This document shows positions 18,378 to 28,348 of a DNA stretch of 64,000 nt, one piece after another. The first letter of the stretch is position 1; the number at the start of each line of letters is the position of its first letter. Origin of the DNA: Methylophaga sp. (GTDB taxonomy: Bacteria > Pseudomonadota > Gammaproteobacteria > Nitrosococcales > Methylophagaceae); NCBI RefSeq assembly GCF_009711715.1, contig NZ_VENF01000004.1, forward strand, positions 1-64,000, read 5' to 3'. The translations under genes were made by a program, and so were the position numbers. Below the pieces are notes generated by a model, which had not been told where the DNA came from, did no database searches, and saw only the letters and a program-made list of their open reading frames with translations.

Positions 18378-18746
18378 ATGGCAGCATTATTATTCCGGCT
18401 AAACCAAGTCCCTGACGATGAAGCCGAGGATGTCCGCCAAATTCTTGATCAAGCGGGCATTGAAGTCTATGAGAGTTCGGCCGGTTTTTTCGGACTGGGC
18501 GTAGCTGCCATCTGGCTGCGTCATAATGAGGATCTGCCCTGTGCCCGCGACCTGATTAACGACTACCAAAAAGCGCGGGCTGAGAAAACGCGGGCTGACT
18601 ATGAGGCCCGCGTCAACGCCGGTGAGGAAGTCGGCTTCTGGCAACAGAGCCTGCGACATCCTTTCCGGTTAATCGGCAGCGCCGCTTTAGTCGTACTGGT
18701 CCTCGCAGTCATCATGCTGCCATTCTGGAAAACCTTACATCCCTGA
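18378..18746 (+). CDS. DUF6164-family membrane protein
   Basis: A 122-residue protein of the DUF6164 family, function unknown. The N-terminal part (about 1-60) resembles a small signal-transducing or putative ACT-like fold (LFRLNQVPDDEAEDV). A charged helix follows (about 60-90), and one C-terminal membrane helix (about 98-116). It begins two bases after the alternative oxidase stop and ends before a strong terminator, so the pair forms an operon. Confidence 0.8.
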   Translation: MAALLFRLNQVPDDEAEDVRQILDQAGIEVYESSAGFFGLGVAAIWLRHNEDLPCARDLINDYQKARAEKTRADYEARVNAGEEVGFWQQSLRHPFRLIGSAALVVLVLAVIMLPFWKTLHP

Positions 18747-18773
18747 TTGCACTACTGATCACATATAGCAAAT

Positions 18774-18809
18774 AAAAAAGCCCCGGCATTTTCATGCCGG
18801 GGCTTTTTT
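18774..18809. terminator. Bidirectional intrinsic terminator (DUF6164 gene and groEL)
   Basis: AAAAAAGCCCCGGCAT-TTTC-ATGCCGGGGCTTTTTT is a perfect 16-bp stem with A and T tracts on both sides. It can end transcription from both convergent units. Confidence 0.95.
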
Positions 18810-18838
18810 GGACTATCTGTAAAACTGACGGGGTCAGA

Positions 18839-20488
<1,650 letters not shown>

Positions 20489-20513
20489 TTATAAAGCAAA
20501 TGAATCCAGAAGA

Positions 20514-20804
20514 TTAACCTTCGATAACAGCCACAATGTCATCTTCACGCATGACAAGCAGTTCTTCGCCTTCGACTTTTACTTCAGTACCGGCGTACTT
20601 ACCGAACAGGACTTTGTCACCGACTTTGACTGTCAATGCACGAACTTCGCCTGAATCCGTTACTTTGCCATCACCAACGGCAATCACTTCACCGCGTGAG
20701 GGTTTTTCTGCCGCGTTATCGGGGATAACGATACCACCGGCACTCATTGTTTCTTCTTCCATGCGACGTACGATCACACGATCATGAAGGGGACGAAGAT
20801 TCAT
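20514..20804 (-). CDS. groES: Co-chaperonin GroES
   Basis: The 10-kDa heptameric lid of the GroEL chamber. It starts [14 protein letters not shown], has a mobile loop near SAGGIVIPD and the roof-forming segment. Length 96 residues. RBS TCGGAGGAATT. A sigma-32 promoter lies about 60 bases upstream of the start. Confidence 0.99.
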   Translation of the reverse strand: MNLRPLHDRVIVRRMEEETMSAGGIVIPDNAAEKPSRGEVIAVGDGKVTDSGEVRALTVKVGDKVLFGKYAGTEVKVEGEELLVMREDDIVAVIEG

Positions 20805-20865
20805 CTGTAATTCCTCCGAAAAAAATGTCTGTTTAGGACCAATATTGTTTGTTTTGGCATCCCTT

Positions 20866-20893
20866 AAATGGGGGCTGAAAAACCGCTTTCAAG
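20866..20893 (-). promoter_or_regulatory. Sigma-32 heat-shock promoter of groESL
   Basis: On the minus strand: CTTGAAA (20893-20887), a 13-bp spacer and CCCCATTT (20873-20866). This matches the RpoH consensus CTTGAAA-N11-15-CCCCATNT at every defined base. No CIRCE inverted repeat is present. Confidence 0.93.
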
Positions 20894-20923
20894 GGCTTAG
20901 ATGAAAAAAATTCTGCTTTTGCA

Positions 20924-21394
20924 TCAGCGAAGGTGACGGGGATCATCGTCATCAACGACTTCACCATCAATGATATGTTCGTCGCGACGTGGCGAATAAT
21001 GTGACTGACCATAGAAGCCGGCACCGCGGCCACTGAAAATGAACTGACTGTTTTTCAGCATCTGCGCTATCAGCAACTGACGCACTGGCGGGATGAGCAA
21101 TAAAAAACCCATGGTATCAGTGACAAAGCCCGGCGTCAGTAATAATGCCCCGCTCACCAGCAGACAGAGGCCTTCCAGCATTTCGGTGGCCGGTAACTGT
21201 CCCCGCTGCATCGTATTCTGCGCCCGGCGCAGCGTCTGAAAGCCCTGCAGTCTCAATAAAAATGCTCCGATAACCGCAGTAGCCACGACCAGAAATATGG
21301 TCCAGCCAGCGCCGATAACCTGCCCGACCTGAATCAGAAAAAAGATCTCCACCAGCGGCACAATCAGAAAAAGAACAAACAATAATCGAAACAT
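20924..21394 (-). CDS. fxsA: FxsA-family membrane protein
   Basis: A small cytoplasmic-membrane protein. In E. coli its overproduction relieves phage T7 exclusion by the F plasmid; its normal role is unknown. The segment VPLVEIFFLIQVGQVIGAGWT is at the N terminus (a family hallmark), with hydrophobic stretches at about 1-50 and 75-105. The C-terminal tail is acidic and His-rich. I chose the ATG at 21394; an in-frame start at 21430 would add 12 residues that the family lacks. fxsA beside groES is a common gammaproteobacterial order. Confidence 0.88.
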   Translation of the reverse strand: MFRLLFVLFLIVPLVEIFFLIQVGQVIGAGWTIFLVVATAVIGAFLLRLQGFQTLRRAQNTMQRGQLPATEMLEGLCLLVSGALLLTPGFVTDTMGFLLLIPPVRQLLIAQMLKNSQFIFSGRGAGFYGQSHYSPRRDEHIIDGEVVDDDDPRHLR

Positions 21395-21503
21395 GGGACT
21401 TCCCGGTTTGATGAATGTAATGAAAGACATTGGGCCGCTTAGCTTTTTTTCAAGCCGAAATTGCCCTGTGGTATTGAAGCAACAAAAAACCTGATTTGTA
21501 TCA

Positions 21504-21532
21504 GTGTCATCAAACTGTCACAAAATATTCAT
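21504..21532 (+). promoter_or_regulatory. Pho box upstream of the phosphate-type porin
   Basis: GTGTCAT-CAAA-CTGTCAC (21504-21521) matches the PhoB consensus CTGTCAT-A/T4-CTGTCAC with two differences, and a weaker third half-site TATTCAT begins at 21526. The repeats are 11 bp apart. The box lies about 95 bases before the porin start. Confidence 0.85.
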
Positions 21533-21614
21533 CACGATGAAACATTTCGGGCATAAGGTGTGCGGGACTTCGGCGTTAGTCCGAACTTGATGAACCAACC
21601 AAGAGGATAGTCCC

Positions 21615-22970
21615 TTGAAACTGAAATCAACATCTTTATTAGTCGCAGGTGCCCTGTTTGGCGCAGCCGTAATGCCAGCACATGCCGGCAACGAAGCCAT
21701 GATGGATCTGCTCAAAGTATTGCGCGATAAGGGCACTATCAGCGCACAAGACTACGACATGCTGAAAAACGCCGCTGCTGCTGATAGTGAAATCGCTGAA
21801 GCAGAGAAGGCTGAAATCAAAAAAGAAGTGGAAGAAGCCACTGCCAATATGCCTAATATCACTACCGACGGTAAACTGGTTGTAGCTGACAAAGAAGGCA
21901 ACTGGGAGTTCCAGCCTATCGGCCGTGTAATGTGGGATGCCATCGACGCTGATGCAGACGATCTCGCAGAAGATGCTCAAGGAACAGAATTGCGTCGTGC
22001 GCGCTTGGGTTTTCAGGGTTCAATCTATGACTGGGGCTATAAGTTCGAAGCAGACTTCGCTGGTGGTGATGCCTCAATTAAAGACGCATACCTCGGTTAT
22101 GGTAATAAGTTGTCAGACAACGTCAAATGGGGCGTAAAACTGGGACAATCCCATATTCCATTCGGTCTGAATACCAAAATCAGCTCTAAATATATGAGCT
22201 TTATGGATCGTCCTCTTTTTGCTGATACAGATTGGTCACCAGCTCGTCAAAGTGGCGTTGTTGCAGGCATCAATGACAGTGACTACAAATGGACTCTGTC
22301 TGCAGGCTTGACTAACGGTGGTTTGAGCGGTGGCGAAACAACTGACAACGGCAGTACTTTTGCTGCGCGCGCATCATTTGTTCCATACATGGCGTCTAGT
22401 ACCCAATTGATTCAAATTGGTGCAGGTTACTTGACTCGTGGTGGTGGTGACGGTTTTGACGATGACCAACGTGTAGTCAGCCATATCGACAACACCAAAC
22501 CTATAGACCTGGTTGTAGCCTCTTCTGACGATGATGGCTCAGATGCATTCACAGTGGACGCTATGGCAATCTTTGGTTCTTTCCATGCCATGGCTGAGTA
22601 TCTCGATTATACTAACGATACAACTGCTGGTGACATCGATACCACTGGCTACGCAATCGAAGCAGGCTACTTCCTGACAGGTGAGTCGCTGAAATGGAAA
22701 AAAGGTTATACCTCAGGCATTTCTCCTAAGTCCAAATATGGTGCTTGGCAAGTTGCCGCACGATTTGAAAACATGGAAGTCGATCAAATCGCTGGTAATG
22801 CTACCTCAGGCGACGAAGCTGACAAGTTCAGCTTGGGTATCAACTATTACCCAACCAAAAACACACGTTTGATGCTGAACTACGACAAAGTCACTGACTT
22901 GACAATCAATGGCATTAGCCGTGATGAAGAGCCATCAGCTCTGAAATTCCGCGCTCAAGCTTACTGGTAG
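21615..22970 (+). CDS. Phosphate-selective porin (OprP/OprO family)
   Basis: An outer-membrane porin of the OprO/OprP family, in which trimers take up phosphate or polyphosphate. A signal peptide ends near AHA-24, then a coiled-coil-like region (about 27-75) and a barrel starting at WEFQPIGRVMWD with the family segments RRARLGFQGSIYDWGYKFEAD (shortened here to RRARLGF and WGYKFEAD). The last residue is Trp, the usual outer-membrane C-terminal signature being aromatic. Length 451. It is preceded by a Pho box and followed by a terminator. Confidence 0.9.
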   Translation: MKLKSTSLLVAGALFGAAVMPAHAGNEAMMDLLKVLRDKGTISAQDYDMLKNAAAADSEIAEAEKAEIKKEVEEATANMPNITTDGKLVVADKEGNWEFQPIGRVMWDAIDADADDLAEDAQGTELRRARLGFQGSIYDWGYKFEADFAGGDASIKDAYLGYGNKLSDNVKWGVKLGQSHIPFGLNTKISSKYMSFMDRPLFADTDWSPARQSGVVAGINDSDYKWTLSAGLTNGGLSGGETTDNGSTFAARASFVPYMASSTQLIQIGAGYLTRGGGDGFDDDQRVVSHIDNTKPIDLVVASSDDDGSDAFTVDAMAIFGSFHAMAEYLDYTNDTTAGDIDTTGYAIEAGYFLTGESLKWKKGYTSGISPKSKYGAWQVAARFENMEVDQIAGNATSGDEADKFSLGINYYPTKNTRLMLNYDKVTDLTINGISRDEEPSALKFRAQAYW

Positions 22971-23002
22971 TCTGAACCCAGAAGAAATACTCTTCGGAAA
23001 TT

Positions 23003-23031
23003 GGCCTCACCTTCGGGTGGGGCTTTTTTTT
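23003..23031 (+). terminator. Intrinsic terminator of the porin gene
   Basis: GGCCTCACC-TTCG-GGTGGGGC, followed by eight Ts. The stem has a stable TTCG tetraloop. Confidence 0.9.
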
Positions 23032-23044
23032 ATCTGTTGAATCC

Positions 23045-23084
23045 CTGTCATAAAAGCTTCATTTTTCTGTCATCAAACTGACCT
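23045..23084 (+). promoter_or_regulatory. Tandem Pho boxes upstream of the secreted beta-propeller gene
   Basis: Four 7-bp half-sites at exact 11-bp spacing: CTGTCAT (23045), GCTTCAT (23056), CTGTCAT (23067) and CTGACCT (23078). This is two adjacent PhoB boxes in phase on one face of the helix. A -10-like TAATTA follows at 23086-23091. Confidence 0.87.
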
Positions 23085-23091
23085 GTAATTA

Positions 23092-23107
23092 TGTGAGATT
23101 GGTCACA
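23092..23107. promoter_or_regulatory. Perfect CRP/Vfr core palindrome beside the Pho boxes
   Basis: TGTGA-GATTGG-TCACA matches the ten core bases of the CRP/Vfr site exactly. It lies just downstream of the presumed Pho-dependent -10, near the likely start point. A protein bound here would more likely block than activate. Confidence 0.55.
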
Positions 23108-23131
23108 CTGCTGACCCCACTGAGGTTTGTT

Positions 23132-24616
23132 ATGAACAGATTATCACTCCTGTTAAGCCTGACACTGGCACTGCCTGTTTCAGCTCATGCACTGAACGTC
23201 ACCAAGTTATCCTCCTACAGTGAGGAATGCGGGGGTGAAGAAAGCTGTGCTGAAATTGCCGCCTATGATGAATCAGCCTCACGGGTTTTTGTCACCAATG
23301 CGGCTGAAAATGAACTGCGGATTCTGGATATCAGCAACAGCCAGCTGATTGAAAAGCAACTGATTGATTTGTCTGTGTACGGTGGCGGCCCCAACAGCGT
23401 TGATGTCAGCAATGGCATTGTTGCCGTTGCAGTGGAGGCGCAAACCAAAACCGATAACGGCTCCGTGGTGTTGTTTGAGTATGATCTCAACACTGAAAGC
23501 TATATCGAAATGAACGTTATCAGCGTCGGTGCCTTGCCCGATATGTTGACCTTTACTCAAGATGGTCAGTATTTACTGGTAGCCAATGAAGGCGAACCCA
23601 ATGATGATTATACAATCGACCCTGAAGGCTCAGTCTCAGTAATTAAAACCAGTGACTGGTCCGTCAGACATGCCGACTTCAGTGCATTTGCATTGGAAGA
23701 CTTGAAGGATGTGCGTGTCTTTGGCCCCAATGCTTCTCTGCAGCAGGATCTGGAACCGGAATACATCACAACCTCCGCTGACTCCACCACAGCCTGGGTG
23801 AGCCTGCAGGAAAACAATGCGCTGGCCAAACTGGATATCGCTTCTGCCACGGTGACTGCTATCACTGGTCTGGGATACAAACTACATCATCAAAAGAAAA
23901 ACGCTTTTGACGCCAGTAATGAAGATGGCGGCATACATATTCAAAGCTGGCCCACCTATGGCATGTATATGCCCGATGCTATTGCCAGTTATCAACGCGG
24001 TAAAGCCACTTTCATTGTTTCCGCTAACGAGGGAGATGCCCGTGATTATGATGGTTACAGTGAAGAAGCCCGTGTAAAAGATTTACAGCTAGACCCGGAG
24101 GTCTTCCCATACTTTGAAGAGTTGCAGGAAGACGAAAACCTGGGGCGTCTCAAAACCACGATTTCACAGGGTGATATCGACGGTGACGGTGATTTTGACC
24201 GAATCTATTCCTACGGTGGCCGCTCATTTTCAATCTGGAATGCCAATGGCAAACTGGTCTATGACAGTGGTTCTGACTTTGAACGCGCGCTCGCCAACTA
24301 TGCGACCGAGCAAGGCCTCGATGTTTGGGAAGATGGTCGCAGTGATGACAAAGGGCCTGAGCCTGAATCAGTTACAGTCGGTCAAATGGGCGACAACATT
24401 CTTGCCTTTATCGGCCTGGAGCGGACGTCTGGCGTCTTCGTCTACCAGCTCAATAAACCACACCAGCCCCAGGCTGTTGCCTTTTTAGATGTTGAAAACC
24501 TTGGTGATGTTGGCCCTGAAGGCCTGCTTTATATCGAGCAGAATGCAAACAGCGGCTTGCTGCTCGTCACCAACGAAATCAGTAATACCATCTCTTTATA
24601 TGAGATCACCCAGTAA
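23132..24616 (+). CDS. Secreted choice-of-anchor I / YncE-like beta-propeller protein
   Basis: A 494-residue exported protein of the choice-of-anchor I family, often annotated as alkaline-phosphatase-like. A signal peptide ends near SAHA-22. The body is a WD40/YncE-like propeller with repeats such as FVTNAAENELRILDI and YLLVANEGEPNDDY. A DGDGDFDR stretch near residue 350 resembles a calcium-binding loop. There is no C-terminal anchor. I chose the ATG at 23132 (RBS GAGG). The two Pho boxes upstream suggest expression under phosphate limitation; hydrolytic activity is not shown by the sequence. Confidence 0.82.
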   Translation: MNRLSLLLSLTLALPVSAHALNVTKLSSYSEECGGEESCAEIAAYDESASRVFVTNAAENELRILDISNSQLIEKQLIDLSVYGGGPNSVDVSNGIVAVAVEAQTKTDNGSVVLFEYDLNTESYIEMNVISVGALPDMLTFTQDGQYLLVANEGEPNDDYTIDPEGSVSVIKTSDWSVRHADFSAFALEDLKDVRVFGPNASLQQDLEPEYITTSADSTTAWVSLQENNALAKLDIASATVTAITGLGYKLHHQKKNAFDASNEDGGIHIQSWPTYGMYMPDAIASYQRGKATFIVSANEGDARDYDGYSEEARVKDLQLDPEVFPYFEELQEDENLGRLKTTISQGDIDGDGDFDRIYSYGGRSFSIWNANGKLVYDSGSDFERALANYATEQGLDVWEDGRSDDKGPEPESVTVGQMGDNILAFIGLERTSGVFVYQLNKPHQPQAVAFLDVENLGDVGPEGLLYIEQNANSGLLLVTNEISNTISLYEITQ

Positions 24617-24642
24617 CAACTCCTCATCTCTCGTGGTGATTT

Positions 24643-24673
24643 TCCTGCCTCCTCGGAGGCAGGTTTTTTTTTG
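24643..24673 (+). terminator. Intrinsic terminator of the beta-propeller gene
   Basis: CCTGCCTCCTCGGAGGCAGG followed by nine Ts. It ends 13 bases before the next start codon, so the downstream gene must have its promoter inside or downstream of this hairpin, or depend on read-through. Confidence 0.9.
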
Positions 24674-24686
24674 AGCGTGGCCCCTA

Positions 24687-26498
24687 ATGACACAAGAAGA
24701 ACTCCGCTATTTCCACTCACTGGAAGATATTATCAGCCAGGGTTCGCTAACCCCGCTGTTTCAGCCGATTGTCTCGCTGCAACATCAACAGATTTTTGCT
24801 TATGAAGCGCTCATCCGTGGACCTTCAGCCAGTCCGCTGCATTCTCCTATTAACCTGTTCAATACCGCCAACCGCCATGGCCTGCTGGCTGAACTGGACT
24901 TGCTATGTCGCGAGACCGTTATTCGCCGTTATGGCGAACTGGGCAAGGAACAAAAGCTGTTCATCAATACCAGCCCGGCAGCCTTGCTGCAGGATGATTA
25001 CCCGCACGGCCTAACCCTGAAGTTTCTGGAAGAGGCCGGCTTGTCTCCGCAACAGGTGGTTATTGAACTGACAGAGCAGTATCCCATCGATGATTATGAT
25101 CTGATGCGCGAGGCCACCCGGCACTACCGGGAGATGGGCTTCTCGATTGCGATTGATGATCTTGGCGCCGGTTATTCAGGTCTTCGCACCTGGTCGGAAC
25201 TAAAGCCTGATTTCGTCAAGCTCGATCGCCATTTCATGCAGAACATTCACGAAGACAGGCAGAAACGACAGTTTGTGCAATCCATGATTGATATTGCGCA
25301 AAGCGTTGGCTGTCAGGTCATTGGCGAGGGCATCGAAGTGCGGCAGGAATACCTGGCGGCGCAGGGGCTCGATATGCAGTTCGCTCAGGGCTATTATTTC
25401 GGTCGACCCAATCGCTATCCGCAGAAAAACATGGATGAGAATCTGTTTGCCCAGCGCCAGCAAACCAGTCTTATCAGTGCCGGTCGGCCCCGGGCCAATA
25501 CCCTGGTAGGGAGCCTGCTGACGGAACTGGAGCCACTGCGGGAAAGCGATAATGTTGAACTGGCCGCTGACCGCTTTCAGCGAAACCTCAAACTCACCGC
25601 GCTGCCGGTTGTGGATGAAACAAACCGGGTCAAAGGCATGGTCTGGCGTGATGAATTCATGACCCTGTATGCCAGCCGCTTTGGCCGCGAGTTGCATGGT
25701 CGCAAGGCGGTGCAGTCATTTATGGACAAATCGCCGATCGTGGTAGAGACTTCGCTGCCCTTGAAAAAACTCAGTTATCAGATCACCAGTCAGCAGCGCC
25801 AGCAGCAACACAGTTTGTTTGTGATTACTGAGGACAGTCGCTACCGCGGTGTCGGCAGCCTGATGGACTTACTACGTCAGATCACCGATATGCAGATCAC
25901 CATGGCACGCCATGCCAACCCGCTGAGCGGCCTGCCGGGTAATGTGCCGCTCAGCGAGCATATCCGCGAAGCTATCGAACAGCAACGCGATGTTACCGTC
26001 TGCTATTTCGATCTGGACAATTTCAAGCCTTACAATGATATCTACGGCTATAGTAAGGGCGACCAGGTCATCACCCTCACCGCCAAAACACTGACCGAAC
26101 AGATTAATACCGATATCGATTTTATCGGTCATGTCGGCGGCGACGACTTTATCATCGTATTCGAAAGCCATGACTGGCGTGAACGCTGCAGCGCAATACT
26201 GGATGCTTTCCGTACTTTACATGCACAGTTTTACAATTCGCGTCACCTGCAACAAAGAGGCATCCATGCCGTTGACCGTCATGGCCGCGAAACTTTTTAC
26301 CCCTTGTTGAGCCTCTCCATCGGTGCTGTCAGGTTGAAGGATTTCAACGGTATCGGGGCCGAGAACGACTTGGCGGAATGTGCCAGTAAGGCCAAATCCA
26401 TGGCCAAAAAAATCAGTGGTAACAGCCTCTACCAGCTGCATCGGAACCAATGCCACTGCAACGACGAGCAGATCCTCTCAGTCAAACTGAGCGGCTGA
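24687..26498 (+). CDS. EAL-CBS-GGDEF cyclic-di-GMP protein
   Basis: A cytoplasmic c-di-GMP protein of 603 residues with three parts in order. An EAL phosphodiesterase domain (about 10-255) has an intact EAL motif at 40-42 and IDDLGAGYSGL metal-site residues. A CBS-type pair follows (about 270-390). A GGDEF-type domain (about 410-590) has GGDDF at 484-488, a tolerated variant of the active motif. No membrane helix or signal peptide is present. The EAL part is probably active; the GGDEF part could be catalytic or a GTP sensor. No obvious partner lies next to it. Confidence 0.92.
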   Translation: MTQEELRYFHSLEDIISQGSLTPLFQPIVSLQHQQIFAYEALIRGPSASPLHSPINLFNTANRHGLLAELDLLCRETVIRRYGELGKEQKLFINTSPAALLQDDYPHGLTLKFLEEAGLSPQQVVIELTEQYPIDDYDLMREATRHYREMGFSIAIDDLGAGYSGLRTWSELKPDFVKLDRHFMQNIHEDRQKRQFVQSMIDIAQSVGCQVIGEGIEVRQEYLAAQGLDMQFAQGYYFGRPNRYPQKNMDENLFAQRQQTSLISAGRPRANTLVGSLLTELEPLRESDNVELAADRFQRNLKLTALPVVDETNRVKGMVWRDEFMTLYASRFGRELHGRKAVQSFMDKSPIVVETSLPLKKLSYQITSQQRQQQHSLFVITEDSRYRGVGSLMDLLRQITDMQITMARHANPLSGLPGNVPLSEHIREAIEQQRDVTVCYFDLDNFKPYNDIYGYSKGDQVITLTAKTLTEQINTDIDFIGHVGGDDFIIVFESHDWRERCSAILDAFRTLHAQFYNSRHLQQRGIHAVDRHGRETFYPLLSLSIGAVRLKDFNGIGAENDLAECASKAKSMAKKISGNSLYQLHRNQCHCNDEQILSVKLSG

Positions 26499-26511
26499 AC
26501 AAAAAGTAGCT

Positions 26512-26946
26512 TCAGACAGCCGCTTCCAGCGCGACCTGCTCTATAACGAACTCCACCCGCTGACGAACTTTCTCCCGGGTTTCGCGAAACTCATTAAGCA
26601 ACTCCTGATCTTCGCCGCGCATTTTGGCCGGGTCCGGCAGCGGCAGATGTACCTTGACCGTGTGCGGACTCAACAGCGGACACTGCTCTTCGGCGTTGTC
26701 GCAGAGTGTCACCAGCAGATCCGCCCACTCCAGCATTTCTCCATTGACGCGGATTGATTCCTGGCCGGAAATATCAATACCGACTTCGGCCATCACCCTG
26801 ATAGCCATCACATTCTGTCCATGGGCTTCGATACCGGCTGACTTAATCTCAATATCATCACCGGCCAATGCGCGGGCCCAGCCTTCAGCCATCTGAGACC
26901 GACAGGAGTTCCCCGTGCATAAAAACATCACTCTTAACTTATCCAT
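26512..26946 (-). CDS. arsC: Thioredoxin-coupled arsenate reductase ArsC
   Basis: A low-molecular-weight-phosphatase-fold arsenate reductase. The active-site loop CTGNSCRS has C10 and C15, and the relay cysteines are C82 and C89 in LCDNAEEQC, the same numbering as in Gram-positive ArsC of this type. The catalytic Asp is in LPDPAK. Length 144 residues. No arsR or arsB is nearby, so it is a stand-alone gene, convergent with the EAL-GGDEF gene. Confidence 0.9.
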   Translation of the reverse strand: MDKLRVMFLCTGNSCRSQMAEGWARALAGDDIEIKSAGIEAHGQNVMAIRVMAEVGIDISGQESIRVNGEMLEWADLLVTLCDNAEEQCPLLSPHTVKVHLPLPDPAKMRGEDQELLNEFRETREKVRQRVEFVIEQVALEAAV

Positions 26947-27114
26947 TTCATAACACCTTTATTTTTCGCACGACGACGTTAACAGGATTGTATGACAGGC
27001 TGATGAAGGCGGAGATTGTGAAGACTGAGTCGCAGATTAAGGTTTCTCCAGTTGAAGCAAGGTATGACGCATCTGCTAAAATACCGCTTTGACTTCAAGA
27101 CAAAGCGAATCACT

Positions 27115-27789
27115 GTGAAAATTTTCATCCGCTGCACCCTGCTACTGGCCGCTATCAGCTTGCCTGCCTTGAGCCAGGCACAAACGACCCGTTATGTGTC
27201 TGACGAACTGGAAATTACTATGCGCAGCGGTCAGGGCATTAAGTTTGGCATTAAGAAGATGCTGGAATCCGGTACCCGTCTTGAGGTACTGGAAACAGAC
27301 CCGAATGGCTACTCCAAAGTCCGCACAGAAGAAGGCGTTGAAGGCTGGGTCTTAACACGCTATCTCAGTAATAGTGCCAGTGCACGCGATCAGCTCGAAA
27401 GCAGTCAGCAGCGGGTGGCTAATCTGGAACTGGAAATCGCCAAATACAAAGAAGAAATTGCCGCACTCAGCAACCAGAACAGTGATGTCGACACGCAGAA
27501 TCTGACACTGCGTGAAAAATCACAGCGTCTCAGTAAAGAACTGGATGATCTGCGTCGAACTGCCTCAAATGCCGTCGCGCTTGAAAATGAAAACCGGCAG
27601 CTGAAAGAAAAGCTGCAGCAGATTGACCACAAAAACCAGTCTCTGGTTATTGAGAATAATGCGCTCAAGGATAACAGCACCCGCAGTTGGTTTCTGGTCG
27701 GTGCCGCCGTTCTGTTTTCCGGTATTTTGCTGGGTCTCATTCTGCCGAGATTACGCGTTCGCAAAAAGGACAGCTGGGGCAGTCTCTGA
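27115..27789 (+). CDS. TIGR04211-family SH3-domain protein
   Basis: A protein of the TIGR04211 family, E. coli YgiM being a relative. A signal peptide (about 1-22, ending SQA) is followed by a bacterial SH3 domain (about 25-85: TRYVSDELEITMRSGQG and GYSKVRTEEGVEGWV), a coiled coil (about 90-190) and one C-terminal membrane helix (about 195-215). Length is about 224 residues from a GTG at 27115. Longer in-frame starts (27052, 27064) would put 20 extra residues before the signal peptide. The molecular role is not established. Confidence 0.85.
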   Translation: MKIFIRCTLLLAAISLPALSQAQTTRYVSDELEITMRSGQGIKFGIKKMLESGTRLEVLETDPNGYSKVRTEEGVEGWVLTRYLSNSASARDQLESSQQRVANLELEIAKYKEEIAALSNQNSDVDTQNLTLREKSQRLSKELDDLRRTASNAVALENENRQLKEKLQQIDHKNQSLVIENNALKDNSTRSWFLVGAAVLFSGILLGLILPRLRVRKKDSWGSL

Positions 27790-27793
27790 GCTG

Positions 27794-27820
27794 AGAAAGG
27801 GCGCTCAGCGCCCTTTCTTA
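27794..27820. terminator. Bidirectional terminator (SH3 gene and hugZ-like gene)
   Basis: AAAGGGCGC-TCA-GCGCCCTTT with a T-rich end on the right and an A-rich start on the left. It sits between convergent stops. Confidence 0.8.
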
Positions 27821-28348
27821 TTTGCTTGTGCGTCTTCGTCTGATATGGCCTCCTTTCAGATGCGACAAGCCGTTTCCGGCCAAGCTCCCACCCTCAATCC
27901 GGTAAGCCTTGCCGAAGCCTTTGACATAACGTCCCCCCTCCGGGTGCAGGCGAAACAATCTGAAGTCACCGAGCTGACTAAGACTTCTTATCCGCTCACC
28001 ATGCCGCTCTTGCAGGCAAGCAATACCCTCTGACCAGTCATCGCTGTCAGGTGGGATCAATTCAGCAGAAATCCGGTACTGAACGCGTAAGCGGGCAAAT
28101 AATTCGGCAGCGGTATTTTCGTCTTCAATGATTAGCACCGAAGCCTGTGGGTGCAATTGCAGGTTTTTGGCGTGTACTGCAATGTCGCTGATGAGTATAT
28201 AAAGGCAATTGTCACCGACCGCAAATGGTGCATAGGAGGCATAAGGCAAGCCATCCTGATCCAAAGATGACAACATTAACGATTGTCGATCATGAATGAG
28301 ATGCAGGATCTCATCGCGGATTTCCTTTTCCAGCCCCTGATTATTCAT
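27818..28348 (-). CDS. hutZ: HugZ/HutZ-family heme-utilisation protein
   Basis: A pyridoxamine-phosphate-oxidase-fold protein of the HugZ/HutZ group, whose members bind heme and help degrade it. The split-barrel core is SLMLSSLDQDGLPYASYAPF. The segment DFRLFRLHPEGGRYVKGFGKAY is characteristic of the group. The C-terminal His-containing tail GLSHLKGGH corresponds to the heme-ligand region. Length 176. It overlaps the preceding hutX-like gene by eight bases. Confidence 0.85.
   Translation of the reverse strand: MNNQGLEKEIRDEILHLIHDRQSLMLSSLDQDGLPYASYAPFAVGDNCLYILISDIAVHAKNLQLHPQASVLIIEDENTAAELFARLRVQYRISAELIPPDSDDWSEGIACLQERHGERIRSLSQLGDFRLFRLHPEGGRYVKGFGKAYRIEGGSLAGNGLSHLKGGHIRRRRTSK

Noticed and set aside
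20805..20923. CIRCE element before groES
   Set aside because: The inverted repeat TTAGCACTC-N9-GAGTGCTAA is absent; a sigma-32 promoter explains control.
24643..24687. The EAL-GGDEF gene as part of the upstream propeller operon
   Set aside because: A strong terminator lies between them and no Pho box is near its start.
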